A DNA stretch of 41,581 nucleotides from an uncultured Bacilli bacterium (lineage in GTDB: Bacteria > Bacillota_I > Bacilli_A > RF39 > UBA660). The position numbers were made by a program, and so were the translations under genes. How positions within the stretch are numbered: position 1 is the stretch's first letter; each line of letters starts with the position of its first letter. Of this stretch, positions 1-7,279 are shown piece by piece. The DNA lies in contig CAKOTD010000009.1 in assembly GCA_934120015.1 (NCBI GenBank), forward strand, positions 1 to 41,581, read 5' to 3'. The notes under the pieces were generated by a model that did not search any database, was not told where the DNA came from, and was given only the letters and a program-made list of their open reading frames with translations.

Positions 1-41
1 TTGCAAATAGATATTATAGATTATTCATATGTCTTTTTCAA

Positions 42-56
42 TGCAACTTTGTTGCA
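42..56. repeat. Short inverted repeat upstream of sufU
   Basis: TGCAAC and GTTGCA form a perfect 6-bp inverted repeat around a TTT centre. It lies 33 bp upstream of the sufU -35 box and is not followed by a T-run, so it is not an obvious terminator. It may be an operator or the remains of an upstream terminator; the upstream gene is outside the window. Confidence 0.35.
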
Positions 57-88
57 CTTCAAATTTAAAATAACAATTTTATAAAAAC

Positions 89-117
89 TTGTTAAAAATT
101 TATATTAGTATTATAAT
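89..117 (+). promoter_or_regulatory. Promoter of sufU
   Basis: TTGTTA (89-94) and TATAAT (112-117) are separated by exactly 17 bp. Transcription should start near 124, giving a leader of only about 13 nt that begins at the Shine-Dalgarno AGAGGTG. This rules out the in-frame ATG at 89 as the start of sufU because that codon lies inside the promoter. Confidence 0.75.
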
Positions 118-136
118 TTATTTTAGAGGTGTTAAT

Positions 137-568
137 ATGGATGCAAATTTAAAACGTAGTATTATTTTGGAACATTATCAAAATCCTAAAAATAGAGGGC
201 TTATTGATGACCAAAACTATATTAGGTCAAATATGAATAATGAAAGTTGTATTGATGAAATTGATTTAATGGTAAAGGTGGACAAAGGGATTATAACTGA
301 TATAAGGTTTGATGGTGAGGCGTGTGCAATTTGTACCAGTGCAACATCTATTATGATTGATACACTCATTGGTAAAAGTGTAGAAGAAGTAAAAAAAATT
401 TATGAACAATATAATAATATGATAGAAGAAAAAGAATATGATGAAAATATTTTGGAACAAGCAATAGTGTATGATGATATTTCAAAACAGCCAAGTAGAA
501 AAAAATGTGCCCTTTTACCATGGTGGGGGATAGAAAAAATAATAAAAATAGTTGAAAAACAAAAATAA
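137..568 (+). CDS. sufU: SufU-type Fe-S cluster assembly protein
   Basis: 143-residue protein of the IscU/SufU family. In Bacillota SufU is a zinc protein that accepts sulfur from the cysteine desulfurase SufS for delivery to the SufBCD scaffold. The metal and sulfur-acceptor positions are visible: Cys38-x-Asp40, Cys63 (in ACAIC) and Cys124 (in KKCALLPW), matching the Cys/Asp/Cys/Cys pattern of Bacillus SufU. The length is typical. The ATG at 137 was chosen because it follows AGAGGTG by 6 nt; the earlier in-frame ATG at 89 overlaps the -35 box. The gene is followed by an AT-rich hairpin and then sufB, while sufC, sufD and sufS lie about 16 kb downstream. An extra Cys66 beside the conserved Cys63 is unusual. 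Confidence 0.88.
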   Translation: MDANLKRSIILEHYQNPKNRGLIDDQNYIRSNMNNESCIDEIDLMVKVDKGIITDIRFDGEACAICTSATSIMIDTLIGKSVEEVKKIYEQYNNMIEEKEYDENILEQAIVYDDISKQPSRKKCALLPWWGIEKIIKIVEKQK

Positions 569-590
569 ACTATTTTTTATTTTTGTTTTT
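555..590 (+). terminator. AT-rich hairpin after sufU
   Basis: AAAAACAAAAATA (555-567) pairs perfectly with 578-590, and two more A-T pairs leave a 6-nt loop. The arm contains only two G-C pairs, so it may be a weak terminator or an attenuator between sufU and sufB. It overlaps the sufU stop codon. Confidence 0.5.
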
Positions 591-593
591 TAG

Positions 594-599
594 TATAAT
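594..599 (+). promoter_or_regulatory. -10 box of sufB
   Basis: A perfect TATAAT lies 18 nt before the chosen sufB start and directly after the sufU hairpin. No good -35 box is visible at 16-18 bp, so this is a partial promoter call. It would give sufB its own very short-leader transcript. Confidence 0.45.
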
Positions 600-617
600 A
601 ATTGTATGGTGATAAAA

Positions 618-1934
618 ATGATTACAAAAGAAAAAGGATTAGATGAATTAAAAATTAAAGAAATATCTGGTATAAAGAAGGAACCTAAGTGGATGCTTGA
701 TTTTAGATTAAAATCTTTTGAAAAATTTAAGAGATTAGGAAATCCCAAATTTGGTCCAGAATTAAAGATAGATTTTGAAAATATTAATTATTATAAAAAA
801 ATATCTGATGATGTCTATAATAATTGGAATAATGTTCCAGCTGCAGCAAGAAAAACATTTTGCAAGTTAGGACTTCCAAAAGCTGAAAAAAAGTACTTGG
901 ATGGTATGGGTGCACAATTTGATAGTGAAGTTATATATCATAATATGATTAAAGAATTAGAAGAAAAGAATGTTATTTTTTGTGATACTGATACAGCACT
1001 AAAAAAATACCCTAAACTATTTAGAGAGTACTTTAATAATTTGGTTAAATATGATGAAAACAAGTATACTGCATTGAATGGTGCAGTATGGAGTGGGGGT
1101 ACATTTATATATATTCCAAAAAACACAAAGTTAGATAGACCGCTTCAAAGTTATTTTAGAATTAATACTAAAAATATGGGACAATTTGAACGAACAATAA
1201 TAATTGTTGACGAGAATAGTGATCTCCATTATATGGAAGGGTGTACAGCACCAACATATACATCAGATTCACTTCATGCTGCTGTTGTTGAAATTTATGT
1301 AAAAAGAGGGGCAAAATGTAGGTATACTACAATTCAAAACTGGTCAAATGATGTCTATAATTTGGTTACAAAAAGAGCAATTGTAGAAGAAAATGGAACT
1401 ATGGAATGGATTGATGGTAATATAGGATCAAAAGCTAATATGAAATATCCGTCATGTATTTTAAATGGTAATAATGCTCATGGAACATGTATTTCAATTG
1501 CTGTTGCAGGTGAAGGTCAAAATCAAGATACTGGGGCTAAAATGATTCATTTAGCGCCTAATACTACTAGTGAAATAATAAGTAAATCAATTTCATCAAA
1601 TGGTGGTAATGCAAGTTACAGAGGAACTATCAGAATTGGAAAAGATGCTTATAATTCTAAAAGCTTTGTAAAATGTGATACAATAATTTTAGATGAAAAA
1701 TCTAAAAGTGACACTATACCTAAAAATATAGTGGAAAATAATAATTCTTTTTTAGAACATGAGGCTACAGTTTCAAGAATAAGTAAAGAAAAACTATTCT
1801 ATTTAATGTCAAGAGGTATAAGTGAAGAAAAGGCTAAAGAGTTATTAGTAATGGGGTTTATAGACAAATTTCGAGAGGAACTTCCTGTAGAATATGCAGT
1901 GGAATTAAATGCACTACTAAAAAATTATTTTTAG
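618..1934 (+). CDS. sufB: Fe-S cluster assembly scaffold SufB
   Basis: 438-residue SufB, the beta-helical subunit that forms the SufBC2D complex on which Fe-S clusters are built with energy from the SufC ATPase. The family C-terminus is clear: a conserved cysteine region (SFVKCDTIILDE), HEATVSRI, then LFYLMSRGISEEKAKELLVMGF. The central beta-helix region (AVWSGGTFIYIPKN, ENSDLHYMEGCTAP) also matches. Length is close to the usual 460-470. The ATG at 618 is preferred over the one at 606 because ATGGTGAT at 606-613 supplies the ribosome binding site. Upstream neighbour is sufU; its partners SufC and SufD are encoded at 17.7-19.3 kb. Confidence 0.93.
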   Translation: MITKEKGLDELKIKEISGIKKEPKWMLDFRLKSFEKFKRLGNPKFGPELKIDFENINYYKKISDDVYNNWNNVPAAARKTFCKLGLPKAEKKYLDGMGAQFDSEVIYHNMIKELEEKNVIFCDTDTALKKYPKLFREYFNNLVKYDENKYTALNGAVWSGGTFIYIPKNTKLDRPLQSYFRINTKNMGQFERTIIIVDENSDLHYMEGCTAPTYTSDSLHAAVVEIYVKRGAKCRYTTIQNWSNDVYNLVTKRAIVEENGTMEWIDGNIGSKANMKYPSCILNGNNAHGTCISIAVAGEGQNQDTGAKMIHLAPNTTSEIISKSISSNGGNASYRGTIRIGKDAYNSKSFVKCDTIILDEKSKSDTIPKNIVENNNSFLEHEATVSRISKEKLFYLMSRGISEEKAKELLVMGFIDKFREELPVEYAVELNALLKNYF

Positions 1935-1964
1935 TACAAATTTATTTTTTAGAAAATTTTTGTT

Positions 1965-1993
1965 TGCAAATTGTGAATATTTGTATGCAAATT
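1965..1993. promoter_or_regulatory. Direct repeat TGCAAATT x2 upstream of ssb
   Basis: TGCAAATT occurs at 1965-1972 and 1986-1993, a spacing of 21 bp or two helical turns. Between them is TGTGAATAT, which also occurs upstream of sufC. This is the sort of layout expected for a dimeric regulator on one DNA face, but AT-richness makes chance copies possible. Confidence 0.3.
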
Positions 1994-2064
1994 TAAATAA
2001 TTGAATGTATTTTTTATATAAATTTTAAGTTATTTTTCATTTGTTTTATATAAAAAAATCATAT

Positions 2065-2094
2065 ATATTGGTTTCGAAAGGAGGAAACCAATAT
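2065..2094 (+). promoter_or_regulatory. Hairpin enclosing the ssb ribosome binding site
   Basis: A perfect 11-bp stem (2065-2075 with 2084-2094) leaves the 8-nt loop GAAAGGAG, so the Shine-Dalgarno AAGGAG is in the loop and the first two bases of the ssb start codon are in the stem. Folding would limit access to the start site. This suggests translational control, possibly by SSB itself; the regulator is inference. Confidence 0.65.
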
Positions 2095-2437
2095 GCTTAA
2101 TCAGACAGTTTTAGTAGGGAGATTAGTAAGTGATCCAGAACTTAAGGAAACCGATACAGGTAATAAAGTTACTAATATAACACTTGCAGTTCCTAGAAGT
2201 TATAAAAATATAAATGGAGAATATGATACTGATTTCATCCAATGTGTATTGTGGAAAGGTATAGCTGAAAATACAGCTACATATGTAAAACGCGGAGATT
2301 TAGTTGGAATTAAGGGAAGAATTCAAACTAGAACCTATGAAAAAAATGATGAAACTAAGTATGCAACTGAAGTAATAGCTGAAAAAGTGACTTTTTTATC
2401 GAGTAATAGAAATAAAGAGCAAAAGGAAACAGAATAA
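2093..2437 (+). CDS. ssb: Single-stranded DNA-binding protein
   Basis: 114-residue OB-fold SSB. The start MLNQTVLVGRL, the TNITLAVPRSYKN strand, the FIQCVLWKGIAENTATYVKRGDLVGIKGRIQTR core and the TEVIAEKVTFL strand are all typical. It coats single-stranded DNA in replication and repair. The disordered tail and acidic DDDIPF-like tip that recruit partner proteins are absent; the protein ends soon after the OB fold with NKEQKETE. In length it resembles Bacillus SsbB (113 residues) more than SsbA. It stands alone, not between rpsF and rpsR, so a second full-length SSB may exist elsewhere in the genome. The start codon is embedded in the hairpin at 2065-2094. Confidence 0.93.
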   Translation: MLNQTVLVGRLVSDPELKETDTGNKVTNITLAVPRSYKNINGEYDTDFIQCVLWKGIAENTATYVKRGDLVGIKGRIQTRTYEKNDETKYATEVIAEKVTFLSSNRNKEQKETE

Positions 2438-2454
2438 TTTTCTTTTGCTCTTTT
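2414..2454. terminator. Terminator between ssb and the HTH gene
   Basis: AAAGAGCAAAAG (2414-2425) pairs perfectly with 2442-2453 and is followed by T residues. On the other strand the A-rich left side supplies a T-tail, so it probably serves both convergent genes. It overlaps the end of the ssb coding region. Confidence 0.8.
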
Positions 2455-2455
2455 G

Positions 2456-2656
2456 TTATTTCTTGTTAAATTCACTATAAAAAATTTTGTCGGGTGTTGT
2501 TTTAAAGATGTTAGAAATTTTAACGGCTAAATCATAAGATAATCTTCTTTTGTTATTTTCAATTTGCCAGTAAAAAGTTTTACTGATTTTTAAAAGGTCG
2601 GCCATTGCTTGATAACTAAGATTATTCTTCTGACGAATTGTTTTTAAAGTTTTCAT
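2456..2656 (-). CDS. Small XRE/Cro-type HTH regulator
   Basis: 66-residue protein made almost entirely of one Cro/C1-type helix-turn-helix: IRQKNNLSYQAMADLLKISKTFYWQIENNKRRLSYDLAVKISNIFKTTPDKIF. The turn and recognition helix (LLKISKTFYWQIENNKR) fit the family. It is a DNA-binding repressor-sized protein with no sensor or dimer domain. The start follows GGTGATTTT. A strong promoter (TTGATA-17-TATAAT) and an inverted repeat lie directly upstream, suggesting autoregulation and possibly control of the divergent pdp gene. Such proteins also occur as phage or toxin-antitoxin regulators, but no such partners are nearby. Confidence 0.85.
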   Translation of the reverse strand: MKTLKTIRQKNNLSYQAMADLLKISKTFYWQIENNKRRLSYDLAVKISNIFKTTPDKIFYSEFNKK

Positions 2657-2673
2657 AAAATCACCACATATTA

Positions 2674-2702
2674 ATTATAAGTTAATTTTAAGTTAATATC
2701 AA
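2674..2702 (-). promoter_or_regulatory. Promoter of the HTH gene
   Basis: On the minus strand TTGATA (2702-2697) and TATAAT (2679-2674) are separated by 17 bp, close to the sigma-A consensus. The spacer and -35 box overlap the repeats at 2679-2713. Confidence 0.75.
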
Positions 2703-2713
2703 GTAAAATTAAC
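2679..2713. promoter_or_regulatory. Candidate operator in the pdp/HTH divergent region
   Basis: GTTAATTTTA (2681-2690) and TAAAATTAAC (2704-2713) form a perfect 10-bp inverted repeat with a 13-bp centre. AAGTTAAT is also directly repeated at 2679-2686 and 2690-2697, 11 bp apart. Both sit on the HTH promoter, the expected place for an autorepressor site. Confidence 0.5.
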
Positions 2714-2776
2714 AAATAATTTATTTATAAATATGTAAAATGCAATGTAAACTATATTTTATAAAATTTATATAAT

Positions 2777-2785
2777 TGTTATAAT
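2777..2785 (+). promoter_or_regulatory. Extended -10 promoter of pdp
   Basis: TG-T-TATAAT lies 15 nt before the pdp start. No consensus -35 box is seen, as is usual for extended -10 promoters. The mRNA would begin almost at the Shine-Dalgarno TGGTGAT. Confidence 0.6.
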
Positions 2786-2800
2786 ATAAATGGTGATAAT

Positions 2801-4075
2801 ATGACAATTATAGATATAATAGAAAAGAAAAAGAAAAATAAAGAACTAAATTACGAAGAAATTAAATTCTTTATAGATGGCTATTTGGATGGTAGTATTA
2901 AGGATTATCAAGCAAGTGCTTTATTAATGGCAATATATTTTAATGGTATGAGTGATGAAGAAACTTTTAATTTAACAGATGTAATGTTACATAGTGGAAA
3001 TATAATTGATTTATCTAATATAAAAGGTATAAAGGTTGATAAACATTCAACAGGTGGAGTTGGTGATAAAACTACTTTAATCTTAGCACCTTTAGTAGCA
3101 TCAACTGGTGTATGTGTAGCTAAAATGAGTGGAAGAGGTCTTGGACATACAGGTGGAACGATTGATAAATTAGAAGCTATAGCGGGATTTAATACAGCTT
3201 TATCAGGAGACCAATTTATTAAACAGGTAAATGAAATTGGGGTTGCTGTTACAGGGCAAACCGGTAATGTTGCCCCAGCTGATAAAAAACTATATGCTTT
3301 AAGGGATGTAACTGGTACTGTTAATTCAATTCCTTTGATAGCGTCTAGTATTATGAGTAAAAAGCTTGCAAGTGGGGCTGATAAAATTGTTATTGATTTA
3401 AAGCTTGGTAATGGGGCTCTTGTTAATACATTAGATGATGCTAGAAAATTAGGTAATTTAATGGTTAAAATTGGTAAAAAAGCTGGTAAAGAAGTAATCT
3501 GTTTTATAACTAATATGGATGAACCATTAGGAAGAAATATTGGTAATGGTTTAGAAGTTCTTGAGGCAATAGAAGTTTTAAAAGGAGCAGGACCGGATGA
3601 TTTAAAAGAATTAATTATTTCCTTAGCTACAGAAATGGTAATGTTAGGAAAAAATATTTCTAATGAAGAGGCTAAAAAAGAAGTTGTTGCTAATTTATCA
3701 AATGGCAAAGCCTATAACAAATTTTTGGAGTTTGTTAAATATCAGGCAGGGGATATAAATAAAATAAATATTTCAAATAAAATTTTCTCAATGAAAAGTA
3801 ATGTACAAGGTTTTATAACATCTATTGATACCTTGAAATTAGGTGAATTGGTTCGTAGTTTAGGTGCTGGGCGTTATGGTAAGGATGATGTTATTGATTA
3901 TGGAGTTGGAATAGTATTAAATAAGAAGGTTGGAGACTTTGTTCTTCAAAATGAAGAAATACTTAAAATATATTGGAATAGTAAAGATGTATCTATAAAT
4001 GATGTGTTTAATTGCTTTAGAATAGAAAATGATTATAAGGAAAAACAACCACTTATATATGAAATTATTAAATGA
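2801..4075 (+). CDS. pdp: Pyrimidine-nucleoside phosphorylase
   Basis: 424-residue member of the thymidine/pyrimidine-nucleoside phosphorylase family, which splits uridine, deoxyuridine and thymidine with phosphate to free base and (deoxy)ribose 1-phosphate in nucleoside salvage. The glycosyltransferase family 3 signature is clear: DKHSTGGVGDKTTL for phosphate, then KMSGRGLGHTGGTIDKLEAI, and SSIMSKKLASGADKIVIDLKLGNGA. Length matches Bacillus Pdp (434). The lack of partner genes (deoC, cdd, nupC) nearby is notable, since these usually share an operon. DeoA-type thymidine phosphorylase is the alternative name, but Bacillota enzymes of this length are normally the broad Pdp type. It lies divergent to the HTH gene and may be under its control. 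Confidence 0.92.
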   Translation: MTIIDIIEKKKKNKELNYEEIKFFIDGYLDGSIKDYQASALLMAIYFNGMSDEETFNLTDVMLHSGNIIDLSNIKGIKVDKHSTGGVGDKTTLILAPLVASTGVCVAKMSGRGLGHTGGTIDKLEAIAGFNTALSGDQFIKQVNEIGVAVTGQTGNVAPADKKLYALRDVTGTVNSIPLIASSIMSKKLASGADKIVIDLKLGNGALVNTLDDARKLGNLMVKIGKKAGKEVICFITNMDEPLGRNIGNGLEVLEAIEVLKGAGPDDLKELIISLATEMVMLGKNISNEEAKKEVVANLSNGKAYNKFLEFVKYQAGDINKINISNKIFSMKSNVQGFITSIDTLKLGELVRSLGAGRYGKDDVIDYGVGIVLNKKVGDFVLQNEEILKIYWNSKDVSINDVFNCFRIENDYKEKQPLIYEIIK

Positions 4076-4133
4076 TTGTAAACTTTTGTCAAAAAAATGG
4101 TTTTTGATTGAATAAGTATAAATAGTGTTGTAC

Positions 4134-4139
4134 TATAAT
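4134..4139 (+). promoter_or_regulatory. -10 box of rpoZ
   Basis: TATAAT lies 18 nt before the GTG start of rpoZ. There is no convincing -35 box at normal spacing. The Shine-Dalgarno AAGGAG follows 5 nt after the box. Confidence 0.5.
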
Positions 4140-4157
4140 ATAGTAAGGAGTGATTTT

Positions 4158-4352
4158 GTGATTTATCCATCAATTGATAAACTTTTGAATCAGGTAGGAT
4201 CTAAATATTTATTAGTTAATATTGTAGCCAAAAGAGTGAGTGAAATGGAAAAAAATGGTCACTATCAAATGGATCAAAAGGAATATGTTTCAAAGAAGAA
4301 TATAGGAAAGGCTTTAGAAGAAATTGCTAAAGACTTAGTAAAACTAAAATAA
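4158..4352 (+). CDS. rpoZ: RNA polymerase omega subunit
   Basis: 64-residue omega subunit, which helps assemble RNA polymerase and binds the beta-prime subunit. YPSIDKLLNQVGSKYLLVNIVAKRVSEM is the family core, including the conserved SKY..V...AKR segment. The GTG at 4158 is chosen: it has AAGGAG 7 nt upstream, while the in-frame ATG at 4125 lies upstream of the -10 box. Length agrees with Bacillus omega (67). The usual partners gmk upstream and priA/coaBC downstream are absent, so the gene has become a single-gene unit closed by its own terminator. Its role in the stringent response links loosely to the rel gene further on. Confidence 0.85.
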   Translation: MIYPSIDKLLNQVGSKYLLVNIVAKRVSEMEKNGHYQMDQKEYVSKKNIGKALEEIAKDLVKLK

Positions 4353-4377
4353 TTGAGGGAAACTTGATTATTTTTTT
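4348..4377 (+). terminator. Terminator after rpoZ
   Basis: AATAATTGAG pairs with CTTGATTATT (10 bp, two G-U pairs) around a GGAAA loop and is followed by five or more T residues. It overlaps the rpoZ stop codon. Confidence 0.8.
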
Positions 4378-4417
4378 GTTTAATTTTATTTTTTTAATTA
4401 ATAAATAACTATTGGTG

Positions 4418-4426
4418 TGTTATAAT
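4418..4426 (+). promoter_or_regulatory. Extended -10 promoter of uvrA
   Basis: TG-T-TATAAT is found 29 nt before the uvrA start, with no clear -35 box. Two Shine-Dalgarno-like stretches follow (AAGGAG and GAGGTGAT); the second is correctly spaced from ATG 4456. No SOS LexA box of the Bacillus type (GAACN4GTTC) is visible here. Confidence 0.6.
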
Positions 4427-4455
4427 ATGAAGGAGATATTTTTTGAGGTGATAAA

Positions 4456-7278
4456 ATGGATAAGATAATTGTAAAAGGTGCAAGAGAAAATAACTTAAAA
4501 AATGTTGATATTGAATTGCCAAAAAATAAACTTATAGTTATGACTGGAGTAAGTGGTAGTGGAAAAAGTAGTCTTGCTTTTGATACTATTTATGCTGAAG
4601 GTCAAAGAAGATATGTTGAGAGTTTAAGTGCCTATGCAAGACAGTTCTTGGGTGGGAGTGAAAAGCCTGATGTTGATTCTATAGAAGGTTTATCTCCCGC
4701 AATATCTATAGATCAAAAAACTACTAATAAAAACCCACGTAGTACAGTTGGAACTGTAACAGAAATATATGATTATTTAAGACTTTTATATGCAAGAATA
4801 GGTGTGCCTTATTGTCCTATTCATAACAAGCCGATTAATAGTCAATCAATAGAGGAAATGACTAATCAGATACTTAAACTTGATATTGGAAGTAGGATAC
4901 GTGTTTTAAGCCCAATTGTGCATGGGCAAAAGGGAACCCATAAAGAACTTTTAACATCTCTTGTCAAGGATGGTTATGTTAGGGCTATAATTGATGATGA
5001 AGAGTATGATTTAAGTGGGGGGATAGAGTTATCAAAAACTAAAAAACATAATATAGAGGTAGTCATTGATAGACTAATAATCAAAGAAAATATAAGAAGT
5101 CGTTTGTATGAATCTATTGAAACAGCTAGTAAACTAAGTAATGGTAAAGTTGTTATTGATGTAGTTGGACATGACAAAATTATTATGAGTGAAAAATATG
5201 CTTGTCCAGATTGTGATTTCTCTCTTCCGGAGCTTGAACCAAGAATGTTTAGTTTTAATGCACCTTACGGGGCTTGTCCGGATTGTAAGGGGCTAGGTAT
5301 AAAACTAAAAATTGATGAGGATTTGGTTATTCCAGATAGAAATAAAAGTATTAATGAAGGAGCAATAGTTTCCCTAAATTTAGATGATCCAACTAGTATT
5401 GTTTCAACACAAATTAATACCTTAGCAAAACACTTTAATATTGATTTAAATAAACCGGTTAAGGATTTAAAGAAAAACGAACTTGATATTATACTATATG
5501 GAACTAATGAGGTTATCAATTATAAGTATATTGCTAAAAACGGAAATACTAGAAATACAGCTGATACTTATGAGGGTGTAATTAATAATTTAGAAAGAAG
5601 ATATATCGAAACAAAAAGTACTTGGATTAGGGAATGGATAGAACAATATATGACAGAGCTTCCGTGTGATACATGTCATGGTTCAAGACTTGATGATTCA
5701 GTTTTAAGTGTATTAATTGGTAAGAAGAATATATATGAAATGACTCTTTTAAGTATATCTGATCTACATGAATTTTTAAAAAATTTAAAATTATCGAAAG
5801 AAAAGCAAGAGATTAGTAATTTAATATTAAAAGAAATTAATTCTAGACTCGAGTTTTTAATAAATGTTGGATTGTCCTATTTGACTCTTGCTAGAGAAGC
5901 GGGAACTCTATCTGGTGGGGAAGCACAGAGAATTAGACTTGCTACTCAAATTGGTTCAAGACTTACAGGAGTTCTTTATGTTCTTGATGAACCATCAATT
6001 GGGCTTCATCAAAGAGATAATCAAAAATTAATCAATTCTCTTCTTGAAATGCGTGATTTAGGTAATACTTTAATTGTTGTTGAGCATGATACGGATACTA
6101 TGCTTGCCAGTGATTATTTGGTTGATATTGGTCCTGGTGCAGGATTACATGGTGGTAATATAGTTGCTAAGGGTACTCCTGAAGAGGTTATGGGAAATGA
6201 TAATAGTTTAACTGGTAAATATTTAACCGGAAAATTAAAAATAGATATTCCTAAAGTTAGAAGAAAAGGAAATAAGAAGTTTGTTGAAATAAAAGGTGCA
6301 TGTGAAAATAATCTTAAAAACATAAATGTTAAATTTCCTCTTGGAACATTTACTTGTGTAACGGGTGTAAGTGGTAGTGGAAAAAGTAGCCTTGTTAATG
6401 AGATATTATATAAGGTGCTTCATAATAACTTATATAAAACGAAGGATAAGCCTGGTAAATACAAATCTATTAAAGGAATAGATTACATAGATAAAATTAT
6501 TGATATTTCACAAACGCCAATTGGTAGAACTCCAAGAAGTAATCCTGCTACATATGTAGGTGTCTTTGATGATATAAGAGAAGTATTTACAGAAACAAAG
6601 GAAGCTAAAATTCGTGGTTATGATAAAAGCAGGTTTTCCTTTAATGTTAAAGGAGGTAGGTGTGAAGCCTGTTGGGGTGATGGTGTTAAAAGAATTGAAA
6701 TGCATTTTCTACCAGATGTTTATGTACCTTGTGAGGTATGTAATGGAACACGCTATAATACTGAAACATTAGAAATTAAATACAAGGGAAAAAGTATATA
6801 TGATGTGCTTGAAATGAGAGTTGAAGAGGCATTAGAATTTTTTGAGAATATACCTAAAATTAAAGCAAAATTAAAAATGCTTGTTGATGTAGGCCTAGGA
6901 TATATTAAACTTGGACAAAGTGCACCTACATTATCTGGTGGAGAGGCTGGTAGAATTAAACTTGCTAAAGAGTTACAGAAAAAGCCAACAGGGAAAAGTT
7001 TATTTATTTTAGATGAACCAACAACAGGGTTACATACTGATGATATAAAAAAATTATTAGTTATATTACAAAGAATAGTTGATAATGGTGATACAGTTAT
7101 TGTTATTGAGCATAATTTGGATGTTATTAAGGTTGCTGATTATATAATTGACTTAGGACCTGAAGGTGGAGATGGTGGCGGGCAAATAGTTGCTACCGGG
7201 ACTCCAGAGGAAATTATGAATGTTAAAGAAAGTTACACTGGTTTATTTTTAAAACCATTATTAGAAAAGGAGAGTTAA
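4456..7278 (+). CDS. uvrA: Excinuclease ABC subunit A
   Basis: 940-residue UvrA, the damage-recognition ATPase of nucleotide excision repair. It has two ABC ATPase halves: Walker A GVSGSGKSS near residues 31-39 and again near 637, signature motifs LSGGEAQRIRLA and LSGGEAGRIKLA, and Walker B LYVLDEPSIGLH and LFILDEPTTGLH. Zinc-binding cysteine pairs are present at CPDC...CPDC in the first half and CEAC...CEVC in the second. Length is standard. It forms a two-gene unit with gltX one base downstream. uvrB, normally just upstream, is not in the window. Confidence 0.98.
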   Translation: MDKIIVKGARENNLKNVDIELPKNKLIVMTGVSGSGKSSLAFDTIYAEGQRRYVESLSAYARQFLGGSEKPDVDSIEGLSPAISIDQKTTNKNPRSTVGTVTEIYDYLRLLYARIGVPYCPIHNKPINSQSIEEMTNQILKLDIGSRIRVLSPIVHGQKGTHKELLTSLVKDGYVRAIIDDEEYDLSGGIELSKTKKHNIEVVIDRLIIKENIRSRLYESIETASKLSNGKVVIDVVGHDKIIMSEKYACPDCDFSLPELEPRMFSFNAPYGACPDCKGLGIKLKIDEDLVIPDRNKSINEGAIVSLNLDDPTSIVSTQINTLAKHFNIDLNKPVKDLKKNELDIILYGTNEVINYKYIAKNGNTRNTADTYEGVINNLERRYIETKSTWIREWIEQYMTELPCDTCHGSRLDDSVLSVLIGKKNIYEMTLLSISDLHEFLKNLKLSKEKQEISNLILKEINSRLEFLINVGLSYLTLAREAGTLSGGEAQRIRLATQIGSRLTGVLYVLDEPSIGLHQRDNQKLINSLLEMRDLGNTLIVVEHDTDTMLASDYLVDIGPGAGLHGGNIVAKGTPEEVMGNDNSLTGKYLTGKLKIDIPKVRRKGNKKFVEIKGACENNLKNINVKFPLGTFTCVTGVSGSGKSSLVNEILYKVLHNNLYKTKDKPGKYKSIKGIDYIDKIIDISQTPIGRTPRSNPATYVGVFDDIREVFTETKEAKIRGYDKSRFSFNVKGGRCEACWGDGVKRIEMHFLPDVYVPCEVCNGTRYNTETLEIKYKGKSIYDVLEMRVEEALEFFENIPKIKAKLKMLVDVGLGYIKLGQSAPTLSGGEAGRIKLAKELQKKPTGKSLFILDEPTTGLHTDDIKKLLVILQRIVDNGDTVIVIEHNLDVIKVADYIIDLGPEGGDGGGQIVATGTPEEIMNVKESYTGLFLKPLLEKES

Positions 7279-7279
7279 T

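Noticed and set aside
2908..3708. 266-codon open frame on the minus strand
   Set aside because: It is antisense to the well-conserved pdp coding region, has no ribosome binding site and gives a low-complexity Ser/Pro/Leu/Ile-rich product, typical of a shadow frame.
4076..4133. Terminator after pdp
   Set aside because: TCAAAAA/TTTTTGA can form a 7-bp stem but no T-run follows, so it is not listed as a terminator.
4427..4468. Possible 13-codon leader peptide overlapping the uvrA start
   Set aside because: Its ATG lies at the end of the -10 box and so upstream of the likely transcription start, and it has no ribosome binding site.
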